From NCBI RefSeq assembly GCF_000214175.1, contig NC_015564.1, forward strand, positions 1,116,001 to 1,180,000: a stretch of 64,000 bases of DNA, in the 5' to 3' direction. Positions within the stretch are counted from its first letter, which is position 1. Each line of letters begins with the position of its first letter. Made by a program: the position numbers and the translations under genes. This DNA comes from Hoyosella subflava DQS3-9A1. GTDB lineage: Bacteria; Actinomycetota; Actinomycetes; Mycobacteriales; Mycobacteriaceae. A model generated the notes under the pieces. That model was not told the DNA's origin. It did no database searches and saw nothing but the letters and a program-made list of their open reading frames with translations. Below, one piece after another: positions 54,951 through 63,873 of the stretch.

Positions 54951-56050
54951 GCGTCCGGGAGTCCATAGCGAGCGCCCGTCGCATCGTTGTCAAGATCGGC
55001 TCTTCCGCTATCACGACCCTCGAGGGTGGCCTTGAACTTGACCGGCTCAATGCGCTCGTGGACGCCTGTGAGGCGCGGATGCGCGCCGGGTCCGACGTTG
55101 TTGTCGTCTCCTCAGGCGCGGTAGGCGCGGGGATTTCGCCGCTAGGTCTGAAGAAACGTCCACAAGACCTCGCCACCAAACAGGCCGCCGCCAGTGTGGG
55201 GCAGCTTGCCATGGCGCAAGCGTGGTCCACCTCCTTCGCCCGGCACAATCGGGTCGTGGGCCAGGTGCTGCTCACCGCTGATGACATCGCACGTCGTGCC
55301 CAGCACCGGAATGCCCAGCGAACACTCGACCGCTTGCGTTCGCTGCGCGCCGTGGCGGTCGTCAATGAGAACGACACTGTCGCTACGACGGAGTTGAGGT
55401 TCGGCGATAACGACCGCTTGGCTGCTCTCGTCGCGCACCTAGTCGGTGCTGACGCGCTGGTTCTCCTGTCTGATGTGGACGGACTTTACGACGGAGACCC
55501 GCGCAAAGGGGGTGCCACAATCATTCGCGAGGTCGCTGGACCGGACGACCTCGACGGCGTGGTCGCCGGGACTGGGGGAGCGCTCGGTACCGGTGGAATG
55601 GCATCCAAACTGTCCGCCGCTCGTCTCGCGGCGGACTCAGGGGTTCCCGTGCTGCTTGCCGCGGCTGCGGACGCGGACAGCGCGCTGTCCACTGCTGCTG
55701 TAGGCACTGTGTTCGCAGCCCGGCCCGGGCGAATGTCAGCGCGGAAGTTCTGGGTGCGCCATGCGGCCGACACCAACGGCAGTCTGCAGCTCGATGATGG
55801 TGCGGTGGCAGCGGTGGTCGGCAAACGCCGCTCCTTGCTCGCCGCTGGCATCACTCGAATCGAGGGCCGATTCTATGGCGGCGATGTCGTGGACATCATC
55901 GACAAAGATGGCGCGAAGGTGGCGCGGGGTGTCGTCGCATTTGATTCGTCGGAATTGTCCGCGATGCTCGGCCGGTCCAGCACTGATCTTCCGGCCGAGC
56001 TGCGCCGTCCCGTTATCCACGCGGACGACCTGGTAGCACACTTGCGCTGA
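54947..56050 (+). CDS. proB: glutamate 5-kinase
   Basis: A 367-residue enzyme: amino acid kinase domain ([38 protein letters not shown], and [19 protein letters not shown]) with a C-terminal PUA domain ([28 protein letters not shown]). It phosphorylates glutamate in the first step of proline synthesis; proA lies 6.5 kb further on. Its ATG 54947 overlaps the obg stop. It converges with the arsC gene, 4 bp away. Confidence 0.96.
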   Translation: MSVRESIASARRIVVKIGSSAITTLEGGLELDRLNALVDACEARMRAGSDVVVVSSGAVGAGISPLGLKKRPQDLATKQAAASVGQLAMAQAWSTSFARHNRVVGQVLLTADDIARRAQHRNAQRTLDRLRSLRAVAVVNENDTVATTELRFGDNDRLAALVAHLVGADALVLLSDVDGLYDGDPRKGGATIIREVAGPDDLDGVVAGTGGALGTGGMASKLSAARLAADSGVPVLLAAAADADSALSTAAVGTVFAARPGRMSARKFWVRHAADTNGSLQLDDGAVAAVVGKRRSLLAAGITRIEGRFYGGDVVDIIDKDGAKVARGVVAFDSSELSAMLGRSSTDLPAELRRPVIHADDLVAHLR

Positions 56051-56054
56051 CGTG

Positions 56055-56468
56055 CTAGCGCACTGTGACGAGTTCGCCGATCAGGGCTTCGACGCGCCGT
56101 CGGATCTCGTCACGAATTGGCCGTACCGACTCGAGGCCCTGGCCAGCAGGATCGTCGAGTTGCCAATCCCGGTAGCTCTTCCCAGGGAAGATTGGGCAGG
56201 CATCGCCGCATCCCATTGTGATGATCACGTCTGACACCCCGACAGCGTCGGTTGTGAGCACTTTGGGCTGTTGTGCGGTGATGTCGATGCCCTCTTCAGC
56301 CATCGCGGCGACTGCAGCGGGATTGATGGTGTCCGCGGGTGCGCTACCAGCTGATCGCACCTCGATTGTGTCACCGGCGAGGTGGCGGAGGTAGCCGGCG
56401 GCCATCTGCGAGCGGCCCGCGTTGTGGACGCACACAAACAGCACCGAAGGCTTGTCAGAGCTTTTCAC
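56055..56468 (-). CDS. arsC: arsenate reductase, low-molecular-weight phosphatase fold
   Basis: A 137-residue ArsC. VCVHNAGRSQMAAGY is the CX5R phosphatase loop with the nucleophilic Cys; ITMGCGDACPIFPG carries two further Cys residues, and LDDPAGQ is the DP motif. It reduces arsenate to arsenite, probably with mycothiol/mycoredoxin in this group. GTG 56468 overlaps the stop of the arsenite exporter gene, giving coupled translation; an in-frame extension of 19 residues upstream is unlikely. Confidence 0.92.
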   Translation of the reverse strand: MKSSDKPSVLFVCVHNAGRSQMAAGYLRHLAGDTIEVRSAGSAPADTINPAAVAAMAEEGIDITAQQPKVLTTDAVGVSDVIITMGCGDACPIFPGKSYRDWQLDDPAGQGLESVRPIRDEIRRRVEALIGELVTVR

Positions 56469-57574
56469 TTGCGGGTGCTTCCTTCCGGGAGGGGTGATGC
56501 GGCCCAGAAACGCTTTCGGAGCCACAGGGACACGTATACGAGTGCGACCAGGACAGGCACCTCGATCAGGGGTCCGACCACACCAGCGAGGGCCTGGCCT
56601 GACGTGACACCGAAGGTCGCTATGGCGACGGCGATAGCTAGTTCAAAGTTGTTGCCTGCGGCGGTGAACGCAAGCGTGGTGGTCCGCTCGTAGCTCAGTC
56701 CGATTGCCGCTCCTAGGAGGTAGCCACCGAACCACATGACTGCGAAGTAGATGAGCAGCGGCACAGAAATACGGACGACGTCCAGCGGGTTCGAGCTGAT
56801 CTGCTCACCCTGAAGGGCGAAGAGGACGACGATGGTGAATAGCAGCCCATAGAGGGCCCATGGGCCGATGACTGGCAGGAACTTGGCTTCGTACCACTCG
56901 CGTCCCTTCGCGCGTTCGCCGAAGCGGCGTGTCAGATATCCGGCCAGCAGAGGGATGCCCAGAAATATCAGCACGGATCGTGCGATGTCCCACGGGGAGG
57001 CGTCGATCGATGCCTGCTCGAACCCTAGCCAGCTGGGCAGGAGAGCGAGATAGAACCAGCCGAGCAGCGCGAACATGAAGACTTGGAACACCGAGTTGAG
57101 GGCGACTAGAACAGCCGCCGCTTCACGGTCACCGCAGGCCAGATCGTTCCAGATGATCACCATCGCGATGCATCGTGCGAGTCCGACGATGATGAGACCG
57201 GTGCGGTATTCCGGTAAGTCGGCGAGGAAGATCCACGCGAGCGCGAACATCACTGCTGGGCCGATGACCCAGTTCAGGAAGATTGAGCTTGTGAGCAGCC
57301 GACGGTCTCCGGTCACCGTGTCGAGCCGGTCGTAACGCACCTTCGCCAGAACCGGGTACATCATGATCAGCAGGCCGAGCGCAATGGGCAGGGAAATGCC
57401 GTCGATCTTGATGCCGTCGATCGCCGAGCCGAGCCCAGGCACGAACTGGCCCAGCAGCAGGCCTGCTCCCATCGCGAGGGCGATCCATAGGGGGAGGAAG
57501 CGGTCGAGCGTGGACAATCGGCCCGCCGGGGCGGGAGGGCTTGACGTAACAGCGTCCGTGCGTGCAGTACTCAC
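56465..57574 (-). CDS. acr3: ACR3-family arsenite efflux transporter
   Basis: A 369-residue membrane protein with ten predicted helices. The conserved RCIAMVIIWNDLACGDREAAA segment contains the cysteine of helix 4 required in ACR3 proteins; FTAAGNNFELAIAVAIATFG is the other family signature. It exports As(III) using the proton gradient. GTG 57574 starts it, 19 bp after arsR. The order arsR-acr3-arsC forms one minus-strand operon. Confidence 0.95.
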   Translation of the reverse strand: MSTARTDAVTSSPPAPAGRLSTLDRFLPLWIALAMGAGLLLGQFVPGLGSAIDGIKIDGISLPIALGLLIMMYPVLAKVRYDRLDTVTGDRRLLTSSIFLNWVIGPAVMFALAWIFLADLPEYRTGLIIVGLARCIAMVIIWNDLACGDREAAAVLVALNSVFQVFMFALLGWFYLALLPSWLGFEQASIDASPWDIARSVLIFLGIPLLAGYLTRRFGERAKGREWYEAKFLPVIGPWALYGLLFTIVVLFALQGEQISSNPLDVVRISVPLLIYFAVMWFGGYLLGAAIGLSYERTTTLAFTAAGNNFELAIAVAIATFGVTSGQALAGVVGPLIEVPVLVALVYVSLWLRKRFWAASPLPEGSTRK

Positions 57575-57593
57575 GGCACTCCTTCTTGAGGTT

Positions 57594-57938
57594 TCAGCAG
57601 CAGTTCGTGTCGGGTGTAACGGTGGGAGCGGAGGGGCCGAGCAGAGCGCTCACCAGTGGTTCGGCTCCGGGAGCGATCCAGTAGTACACCCAGGTGCCAG
57701 TGCGCTCACAAGAGAGGAGCCCCGCCTCTTTCAGCACCTTGAGGTGATGGGAAATTGTCGGTTGCGACAGGCTGAATTGTGGAGTGATGTCGCAGACGCA
57801 AACTTTGCCGCGGGGATCACTCGCGATGAGGCTCGCTATTCGTAAACGCACGGGGTCGCTTAGGGCTTTTAGCGTGCGCGCCCGCGATTGAGCTTCCTCA
57901 GCCGTGAGCGGCTGATGGCCAGCTGGTGCCATTGACAT
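57594..57938 (-). CDS. arsR: ArsR-family As(III)-responsive repressor
   Basis: A 114-residue winged-helix repressor. LSQPTISHHLKVLKEAGLL is the recognition helix; VCVCDI near residue 46 is the CxCD metal site of ArsR proteins, and the protein ends with two adjacent Cys. As(III) binding releases it from DNA. Two ATG codons (57938, 57932) could start it. It lies directly beside a palindromic operator at 57947, so it probably represses its own operon. Confidence 0.93.
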   Translation of the reverse strand: MSMAPAGHQPLTAEEAQSRARTLKALSDPVRLRIASLIASDPRGKVCVCDITPQFSLSQPTISHHLKVLKEAGLLSCERTGTWVYYWIAPGAEPLVSALLGPSAPTVTPDTNCC

Positions 57939-57946
57939 CCATCTAT

Positions 57947-57967
57947 ATTGATAGATATCTATTCAAT
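57947..57967. promoter_or_regulatory. ArsR operator
   Basis: ATTGATAGATATCTATTCAAT is an almost perfect palindrome (central TAGATATCTA exact), located 9 bp upstream of arsR and just after the SIR2 gene stop at 57977. This AT-rich dyad with ATTGA half sites fits operators of ArsR/SmtB repressors and probably overlaps the ars promoter. Confidence 0.72.
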
Positions 57968-57976
57968 GCGCAAACG

Positions 57977-58831
57977 CTACGTCAGTAGTCGCGCCAGAGT
58001 CGTGAGGACCTCGGTGCATCCCGCATTGAGCTTGAGTGCCGCGAGATCGTCGCCTCGCGTCTCCCCTCGATTGACGATGACGATGGGTTTTCCCTGCTTC
58101 GCTGCATGCCGCACGAACCGGAGCCCTGACATGACGGTGAGTGATGACCCCGCAACAAGAAGTGCCGTCGCGTCGTCCACGGCGGCATACGCGTGTTCGA
58201 CCCGTTCACGCGGAACAGACTCGCCGAAGAACACGATGTCTGGCTTGAGGATGCCCCCGCAGGCAACGCAGGCCGCGACGTGGAAATGCTCGACGGCGTG
58301 CACGATCGCATCCGCATCCGGCGCTACCTCCAGTCCATCGAGCGCAGTGCGGGCCCCGAAGTCAGCGTTGAGCTCGGTGAGCCGCTTCGCTAGGGCTTTG
58401 CGGTCGGTCGTACTTCCGCAGTCCAGGCAAACGACAGACCGGTAGGTGCCATGAAGATCAATGACGGTGCGGTGGCCTGCCTTGGTGTGGAGCAGGTCAA
58501 CGTTCTGTGTGATCAAATGGGCAACTGCGCCGGAACGCTCGAGTTCCGCAAGTGCCAGGTGCCCTGGGTTCGGCGACCGTGATTCGATGTACTGCCAGCC
58601 GAGGTGGTTACGCGCCCAGTATCGCTGACGGTTCGCGGCGCTTCCGACGAACTGCTGAAAGGTCATCGGAGTACGTTTGGGCGAGTCAGGCCCGCGGTAA
58701 TCGGGCACGCCAGAATCGGTAGAGATTCCAGCGCCCGTAAGGGCAAGAATGCGCTGGCCTGCCAAACACTCCATCAGCCGCACGGTGTGCTTCCGGCTGA
58801 GGGTCTGCTGCTCGCTGATCACTGAGCCCAC
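57977..58831 (-). CDS. SIR2-family NAD-dependent protein deacetylase
   Basis: A 284-residue sirtuin. ALTGAGISTDSGVPDYRG is the NAD-binding signature, ITQNVDLLH and DLHGTYRSVVC give the catalytic Asn-Asp and His, and two Cys pairs (VCLDC and CVACGG) form the zinc site. The spacing resembles class II (SIRT4-like) enzymes, which can also remove longer acyl groups. The start is uncertain; GTG 58831 has GGATGAG nine bases upstream, while GTG 58840 and an open frame from 58882 are alternatives. It transcribes toward the ars genes, but the ArsR operator separates it from them. Confidence 0.92.
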   Translation of the reverse strand: MGSVISEQQTLSRKHTVRLMECLAGQRILALTGAGISTDSGVPDYRGPDSPKRTPMTFQQFVGSAANRQRYWARNHLGWQYIESRSPNPGHLALAELERSGAVAHLITQNVDLLHTKAGHRTVIDLHGTYRSVVCLDCGSTTDRKALAKRLTELNADFGARTALDGLEVAPDADAIVHAVEHFHVAACVACGGILKPDIVFFGESVPRERVEHAYAAVDDATALLVAGSSLTVMSGLRFVRHAAKQGKPIVIVNRGETRGDDLAALKLNAGCTEVLTTLARLLT

Positions 58832-58896
58832 GGGTTTCACCTCATCCAGCTTAGCGAGCCCCCAGAACGACACAGAAGGCACAGAAAGACAGCGAA

Positions 58897-58928
58897 ACGC
58901 GGGGCAACCTTCCCTTGTTGCCCCGCGT
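58897..58928 (-). terminator. strong hairpin after ectC
   Basis: ACGCGGGGCAAC (58897-58908) and GTTGCCCCGCGT (58917-58928) form a perfect 12-bp stem around an 8-nt loop; on the minus strand TTT follows the stem. It lies between the end of ectC and the SIR2 start and should end the ect transcript. Confidence 0.8.
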
Positions 58929-59050
58929 CTCTACCGTTGTATCAGGCTGGACTGACACTCCCCGTCATCCAATATCAGAAGTTCGGTTTTGTTACCGTTC
59001 GGTGCGGCTTTGGTGGCCGCCCCGTAGCCCCGCCTGTCTATTCACCTCAG

Positions 59051-59446
59051 TCAGTCAAGCTCAATCAGCGGATACACACCGTTCTCGTCGTGTACTTCGC
59101 GTCCGGTAACGGGCGGGTTGAACACGCACAGCATCCGCATCTGCTCGTCGACCTCGAGACGGTGCTTCTCGTACTTGTTGAGCAGATACATGGAACCGGC
59201 GGCCAGGTCGTACACCTCGCCAGTTTCCAGGTCAGTGAGCTTGCCCCGGCCTTCCACCAGCCATACGGCCTCAACATGGTTCGCGTAGTGGAACTCGTTG
59301 ATCGTGCCCGCTTTGATCGTGGTCTCGTGGAAAGAGAAGCCCACACGATCGTCAGCGAGAACGATCCGCTTGCTGCGCCAGTTTCCGTTCTCGGCGGTTA
59401 CATCGCGATCAGTATCGGTGATCTCTTGGGTGGTGCGCACGATCAT
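59051..59446 (-). CDS. ectC: L-ectoine synthase
   Basis: A 131-residue cupin that closes N-gamma-acetyl-diaminobutyrate to ectoine. MIVRTTQEITDTDRDV, the iron-binding Glu-Tyr-His arrangement around INEFHYANHVEAVWLVEGRGKLTDLETGE, and LNKYEKHRLEVDEQMRMLCVFNPP are conserved EctC features. Slightly short at the C-terminus. It is separated from ectB by 112 bp that hold an intrinsic terminator. No ectD hydroxylase or dedicated aspartokinase gene follows, so hydroxyectoine synthesis is not encoded here. Confidence 0.97.
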   Translation of the reverse strand: MIVRTTQEITDTDRDVTAENGNWRSKRIVLADDRVGFSFHETTIKAGTINEFHYANHVEAVWLVEGRGKLTDLETGEVYDLAAGSMYLLNKYEKHRLEVDEQMRMLCVFNPPVTGREVHDENGVYPLIELD

Positions 59447-59507
59447 GGGAGCGGCCTTTCTGTTGTAGGGGGATCAGCGACTTCGAAATGTCTGGTGCCC
59501 GACGAAA

Positions 59508-59546
59508 ACGCGCCCCGGGGATTGGTTTGTCGATCCCGGGGCGCGT
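59508..59546 (-). terminator. intrinsic terminator between ectB and ectC
   Basis: On the minus strand ACGCGCCCCGGGAT pairs with ATCCCCGGGGCGCGT (one bulged base), and TTTT overlaps the end of the stem and runs just past it. It lies 12 bp after the ectB stop, in the middle of the ect operon, and would lower ectC transcription unless readthrough or a separate ectC promoter compensates. Confidence 0.75.
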
Positions 59547-59558
59547 ATTCGTGGGATA

Positions 59559-60869
59559 TCAGCTGAGGACCTGCTCAGTGGCATCGGCGAGAATCGCGAG
59601 GCCCTGGTCGAGTTCGTCGTCCGTGATGGTCAGCGGCGGCAGCAGCTTGACAACCTCATCTGACGGGCCGGAAGTCTCGGCGAGCAGCCCGTTCCCGAAA
59701 GCGATCTCGCATGCTTTCGAAGCGAGCTCTGGCTTGTCGAACACCAGACCCTGAACCATGCCTCGTCCGCGGCCGTGGACCTCTCCCTCGTACTTCTTGG
59801 CGAGGTCATCGAAATTCTCGGCGATCTTCTGGCCCTTGCGGATGGTGTCGAGCTCAAGCGCGTTGTTCGACCAGTAGGTATCCAGCGCGACCTTCGATGT
59901 CACGAACGCGGGGTTGTTGCCGCGGAAGGTGCCGTTGTGCTCGCCGGGAGCCCAGATGTCGAGTTCCGGTTTGAAGAGAGTCAGTGCCATCGGCAAGCCG
60001 TAGCCGCTGATCGACTTCGACACGGTGACGATGTCCGGAGTGATGCCAGCGATCTCGAAGGAGAAGAACGGTCCGGTACGGCCGCAGCCCATCTGGACGT
60101 CGTCAACAATCAAGAGGATATCGCGGCGAGCGCAGAGCTCAGCGAGAGCGGCGAGCCACTCGGGACGGGCGACGTTGACACCGCCCTCACCTTGAACGGT
60201 CTCGACGATGACGGCTGCCGGGCGGTTGAGGCCGGAGCCAGAATCGTCGAGGACACGCTCGAACCACTGGAAGTCCTCAGTGACGCCACCAAAGTAGTTG
60301 TCGTACGGCATTGGGGTGGCGTGCACCAGTGGGATCCCGGCGCCGGCGCGCTTCATCGAGTTGCCGGTGACGGACAGCGCGCCCAGTGTCATTCCGTGGA
60401 ACGCATTTGTGAAGTTGATGATCGCTTCGCGGCCGGTGGCCTTCCGTGCGAGCTTCAGCGCCGCCTCTACCGAGTTGGTGCCGGTAGGACCTGGGAACTG
60501 GACCTTGTAGTCGAGTTTGCGCGGCTTCAGAATGACGTTTTCGAAGGTCTCGAGGAATTCTTTCTTCGCGACCGTAGCCATGTCGAGGCCGTGCGTGATG
60601 CCGTCGCGCGCGATGTAGTCGATCAGCGCTTCTTTGAGAATGGGATTGTTGTGCCCGTAGTTCAGTGAACCGGCACCCGCAAAGAAGTCCAGAAACTTGC
60701 GGCCAGACGTGTCCGTGATCCACGCGCCCTGGGCGGTGTCGAACGTTGTCGGCCAGCCGCGGCAGTAACCCCGGACCTCGGATTCACGTGTTTCGATGAT
60801 GCTCGGAACCCCAGGGCCGGTGCCGGGCTTCTCGGCCTTTTCATCAGATGGCAGGTGAGCGATAGTCAT
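59559..60869 (-). CDS. ectB: diaminobutyrate-2-oxoglutarate transaminase
   Basis: A 436-residue class III aminotransferase converting aspartate semialdehyde and glutamate to diaminobutyrate. FFAGAGSLNYGHNNP, GPTGTNSVEAALKLARKATGR, DDVQMGCGRTG and the PLP lysine in TVSKSISGYGLPM are EctB signatures. It starts at ATG 60869, 73 bp after ectA. The N-terminal 25 residues are longer than the common start, as in other actinobacteria. Confidence 0.97.
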   Translation of the reverse strand: MTIAHLPSDEKAEKPGTGPGVPSIIETRESEVRGYCRGWPTTFDTAQGAWITDTSGRKFLDFFAGAGSLNYGHNNPILKEALIDYIARDGITHGLDMATVAKKEFLETFENVILKPRKLDYKVQFPGPTGTNSVEAALKLARKATGREAIINFTNAFHGMTLGALSVTGNSMKRAGAGIPLVHATPMPYDNYFGGVTEDFQWFERVLDDSGSGLNRPAAVIVETVQGEGGVNVARPEWLAALAELCARRDILLIVDDVQMGCGRTGPFFSFEIAGITPDIVTVSKSISGYGLPMALTLFKPELDIWAPGEHNGTFRGNNPAFVTSKVALDTYWSNNALELDTIRKGQKIAENFDDLAKKYEGEVHGRGRGMVQGLVFDKPELASKACEIAFGNGLLAETSGPSDEVVKLLPPLTITDDELDQGLAILADATEQVLS

Positions 60870-60942
60870 GAGTTACTCCTCATACGAAAGATACGGATAA
60901 GTTCTATTACCCAGCGTTGCCAGGTTTAGCCCTGTTGCGCGC

Positions 60943-61464
60943 TTAGCGCGGTTCAAATTCGCCGATTCGATAGAGATCCTCCGGCTCGTGGCTGTCCGGG
61001 AAGAGATCGGGCGGGAACAAATCGCTGCGCGTAATAGAGGTATTTCGGGTGCGCGCGAGCGAGGTGAACATCGCGATCGAGGCCTTGTTATCAGGGCTTA
61101 CGGTCGTTTCGAGGTGGGTTGCCCGACGCACTGGTGGCTGATCGAGCAGCCAGTCGAGCATCCCGTGGGCGATCTTCATGCCGCGATAATCGCTGTCGAC
61201 GGCAACCTGCCAGACGAACAGCGTCAGCGGGTCCTGCGGACGGAAGAAGCCAGTGACAAATCCGGCGACTCTCCCGTCGACCTCAGCGACTACGGATGAC
61301 TCACGGAAATCGCGGCACCATAAGACGTAGGCATAACTGGAATTCAGATCGAGGACCTGTGAATCGCGGGCAATCTCCCACAGCCGGACCCCATCCTTGG
61401 GCTCCGGGAAGCGGAATCGCACCGCACTCCGGGCGGTGTTTGGGCGTTCTGCTGTCGAATTCAT
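60943..61464 (-). CDS. ectA: diaminobutyrate acetyltransferase
   Basis: A 173-residue GNAT enzyme. FRFPEPKDGVRLWEIARDSQVLDLNSSYAY and VDSDYRGMKIAHGMLDWLL (acetyl-CoA loop) are typical of EctA. It acetylates diaminobutyrate at the gamma-amino group with acetyl-CoA. It is the first gene of ectABC; the 144-bp upstream region to rbsK should hold the osmotically controlled promoter, in which I cannot name a defined operator. Confidence 0.97.
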   Translation of the reverse strand: MNSTAERPNTARSAVRFRFPEPKDGVRLWEIARDSQVLDLNSSYAYVLWCRDFRESSVVAEVDGRVAGFVTGFFRPQDPLTLFVWQVAVDSDYRGMKIAHGMLDWLLDQPPVRRATHLETTVSPDNKASIAMFTSLARTRNTSITRSDLFPPDLFPDSHEPEDLYRIGEFEPR

Positions 61465-61608
61465 CGGTAACCCGAGATTAACAAGATGCCTTACCGATGT
61501 CAGGGCGGCCGAGGGATTCGGACATGGGATGACTAGCGTATCCCCTGGTTAGAGACACTATGTGACGATCATTACATTGTGATCATTGGCCAGGTGTGGT
61601 AGACACGC

Positions 61609-62472
61609 CTAGCTCTCGCGCAGGCTAGGCATTCTTTCCGCCACCTCGGCATATTCCGGACTGTACGCTCCCTCTCGAGTTACTGCGAGTGCACCGGCCG
61701 TGCAGGCCCACGGCACAGCGACGGATGCGCCGCGGTGCCAGAGTGCTGCGCAGGCGCCCGCGAACGCGTCTCCTGCCCCCGTGGTGTCGATAACGTCTAC
61801 CCCCAGGGCGGGTACGTCGAAGCTTTCGCCTCCACGACCGCGAAAGTGCGCACCGCGTCGCCCTCGGGTGATGAGGAGCTGACGCAACCCAGCCTGGTCG
61901 CGTCCGAGTTGTTCAGCCTCAATCTCGTTGAGGATCACTACGTCTGCATGGGTGAGCAGACGCTCGGGGAGTTGCTGATAGGGCGAAGGGTTGAGCATCA
62001 CGGTTGTGCCTGCCATGCACGCGAACTCGGCGGCCTCGGCGACGACGTCAATCGGTAACTCGAGCTGGAGCAGTACGACATCACAGTCGCGGATACGTGC
62101 CCGGTCTGCAGGCGTAAGTCCATGGAGCGACTGATTTGCGCCGGGGACGACGACGATTGCATTCTCACCCTCCTGGTTCACCGTGATCGACGCGAAACCA
62201 CTTGGGCCCGCGGTGGTGCGTAGCTCCGATGTGTGCACACCAGCCGACAGCAGGTGTTCCCGAAGGGGCTGTGCATAGCTGTCAGTTCCCACCGCTCCGA
62301 GAAACCAGACGTGCGCACCCATGCGGGCGGCCGCGATGGCCTGGTTGGCGCCCTTGCCGCCGGGGATCTCTCGCCGTGACTCACCGAGAACCGTTTCTCC
62401 AGGTGCAGGCAAGCGCTGCGCCCGCACGACAAGGTCCATGTTGATGCTGCCGAGAACCGCAATCCGGCTCAT
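61609..62472 (-). CDS. rbsK: ribokinase
   Basis: A 287-residue PfkB-family sugar kinase. [39 protein letters not shown] and the C-terminal [15 protein letters not shown] with the catalytic Asp are ribokinase signatures. It phosphorylates D-ribose to ribose 5-phosphate. ATG 62472 or GTG 62478 may start it. It is divergent from proA with about 58 bp between. M. tuberculosis has rbsK (Rv2436) in the same neighbourhood. Confidence 0.93.
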   Translation of the reverse strand: MSRIAVLGSINMDLVVRAQRLPAPGETVLGESRREIPGGKGANQAIAAARMGAHVWFLGAVGTDSYAQPLREHLLSAGVHTSELRTTAGPSGFASITVNQEGENAIVVVPGANQSLHGLTPADRARIRDCDVVLLQLELPIDVVAEAAEFACMAGTTVMLNPSPYQQLPERLLTHADVVILNEIEAEQLGRDQAGLRQLLITRGRRGAHFRGRGGESFDVPALGVDVIDTTGAGDAFAGACAALWHRGASVAVPWACTAGALAVTREGAYSPEYAEVAERMPSLRES

Positions 62473-62530
62473 GTCCACAGCATCTCATCATGTAGTTCGG
62501 TCTTGTGACGCAACCGCTACCCTGGTGGTC

Positions 62531-63832
62531 ATGACTACGGGTATTCAGGGGTCCGCCGCCAGTGCCATCGAGACCAGCTCGTCGGGTGCGGAGGATCTGC
62601 GCGACGCCGTTCACGACGCAGCCCGCCGCGCGCGAGGGGCCGCGCGCGCGCTCGCTTTGCTCACCACTGAGGAGAAGAACCGGGCGCTTCATGCTGCGGC
62701 TGACGCTGTGCTCGCAGGTGCGGGGGACATCATCGCCGCCAATGACAGCGATATTGAGCGCGCACGGGCTGCTGGTACGGCGGAGAGCCTCCTCGACCGT
62801 CTGCGGCTGACCCAGGCTCGCGTGGAAGGTATTGCTTCCGGGTTGCGGCAAGTGGCGGGGCTGGCAGATCCTGTGGGTGAGGTTCTGCGCGGCACGACGC
62901 TGCCGAACGGGCTTGAACTCGTGCAGAAACGTGTCCCCCTCGGTGTCGTTGGAATCGTGTACGAAGCGCGCCCGAACGTAACAGTGGATGCGTTCGGCCT
63001 GGCGCTGAAGTCCGGAAACTCCGTGCTGCTGCGCGGGTCAGGCTCGGCAGCGGCATCGAATGCCCAGCTAGTCCATACTCTGCGCCGATCGCTGGCAGAA
63101 CTTGGCCTGCCTGCCGATGCTGTTCAGCTGCTGCCTAGCGAAAACCGCGCCTCGGTGACGCACCTGATTCAGGCACGCGGGCTCGTTGACGTTGTCATTC
63201 CACGCGGAGGCGCTGGGCTGATCAGTGCGGTCGTGCGCGACGCGACCGTGCCGACCATCGAGACGGGTGTCGGAAACTGCCACGTCTATGTGCACGGGAA
63301 CGCTGACCTGGACATGGCCGAAGAAATCGTTCTCAACTCGAAGACCCGTCGGCCGAGTGTGTGCAACACGGCGGAAACTCTACTTATCGATGAGTCAATT
63401 GCCTCGACCGCACTGCCACGTCTGATGAAAGCGCTGGAGAAGAGCAACGTCACCGTGCACGGTGATTTGCCGGGAATGGTTCCCGCGACGGACTCCGACT
63501 GGGGCGACGAGTACTTGAGCCTCGATATCGCGATCAAAGTGGTGAGCGGTATCGATGAGGCGATAGAGCACATCGACCGATGGGGAACCAGCCACACCGA
63601 AGCGATCGTCACGCAAGATCTCGCGGCCGCGCGGGAATTCACGAACCGGGTTGACGCGGCGGCGGTGATGGTGAACGCCTCCACCGCCTTCACCGACGGG
63701 GAGCAGTTCGGCTTCGGTGCCGAAATAGGTATCTCCACACAGAAGTTGCACGCACGCGGCCCCATGGCGCTACCCGAACTGACCTCGACAAAGTGGATCG
63801 TCTGGGGAGCGGGCCACACCAGACCGGTGTGA
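62531..63832 (+). CDS. proA: gamma-glutamyl phosphate reductase
   Basis: A 433-residue aldehyde-dehydrogenase-fold enzyme, second step of proline synthesis. [23 protein letters not shown] is the NADPH-binding signature and [14 protein letters not shown] carries the catalytic Cys. The C-terminal [26 protein letters not shown] is typical. ATG 62531 is used; the frame extends 210 bases upstream into rbsK without coding support. A MoxR-like gene follows 41 bp later. Confidence 0.97.
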   Translation: MTTGIQGSAASAIETSSSGAEDLRDAVHDAARRARGAARALALLTTEEKNRALHAAADAVLAGAGDIIAANDSDIERARAAGTAESLLDRLRLTQARVEGIASGLRQVAGLADPVGEVLRGTTLPNGLELVQKRVPLGVVGIVYEARPNVTVDAFGLALKSGNSVLLRGSGSAAASNAQLVHTLRRSLAELGLPADAVQLLPSENRASVTHLIQARGLVDVVIPRGGAGLISAVVRDATVPTIETGVGNCHVYVHGNADLDMAEEIVLNSKTRRPSVCNTAETLLIDESIASTALPRLMKALEKSNVTVHGDLPGMVPATDSDWGDEYLSLDIAIKVVSGIDEAIEHIDRWGTSHTEAIVTQDLAAAREFTNRVDAAAVMVNASTAFTDGEQFGFGAEIGISTQKLHARGPMALPELTSTKWIVWGAGHTRPV

Positions 63833-63873
63833 CAGGTCTGCCCAGCGAAAGCTGACTTAGGAAAGGACCCGGA

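Noticed and set aside
61564-61590. GATCATT repeated twice near the ectA/rbsK gap as an operator
   Set aside because: The repeat is short, lies nearer the rbsK end than the ectA start, and has no known match; not strong enough to call.
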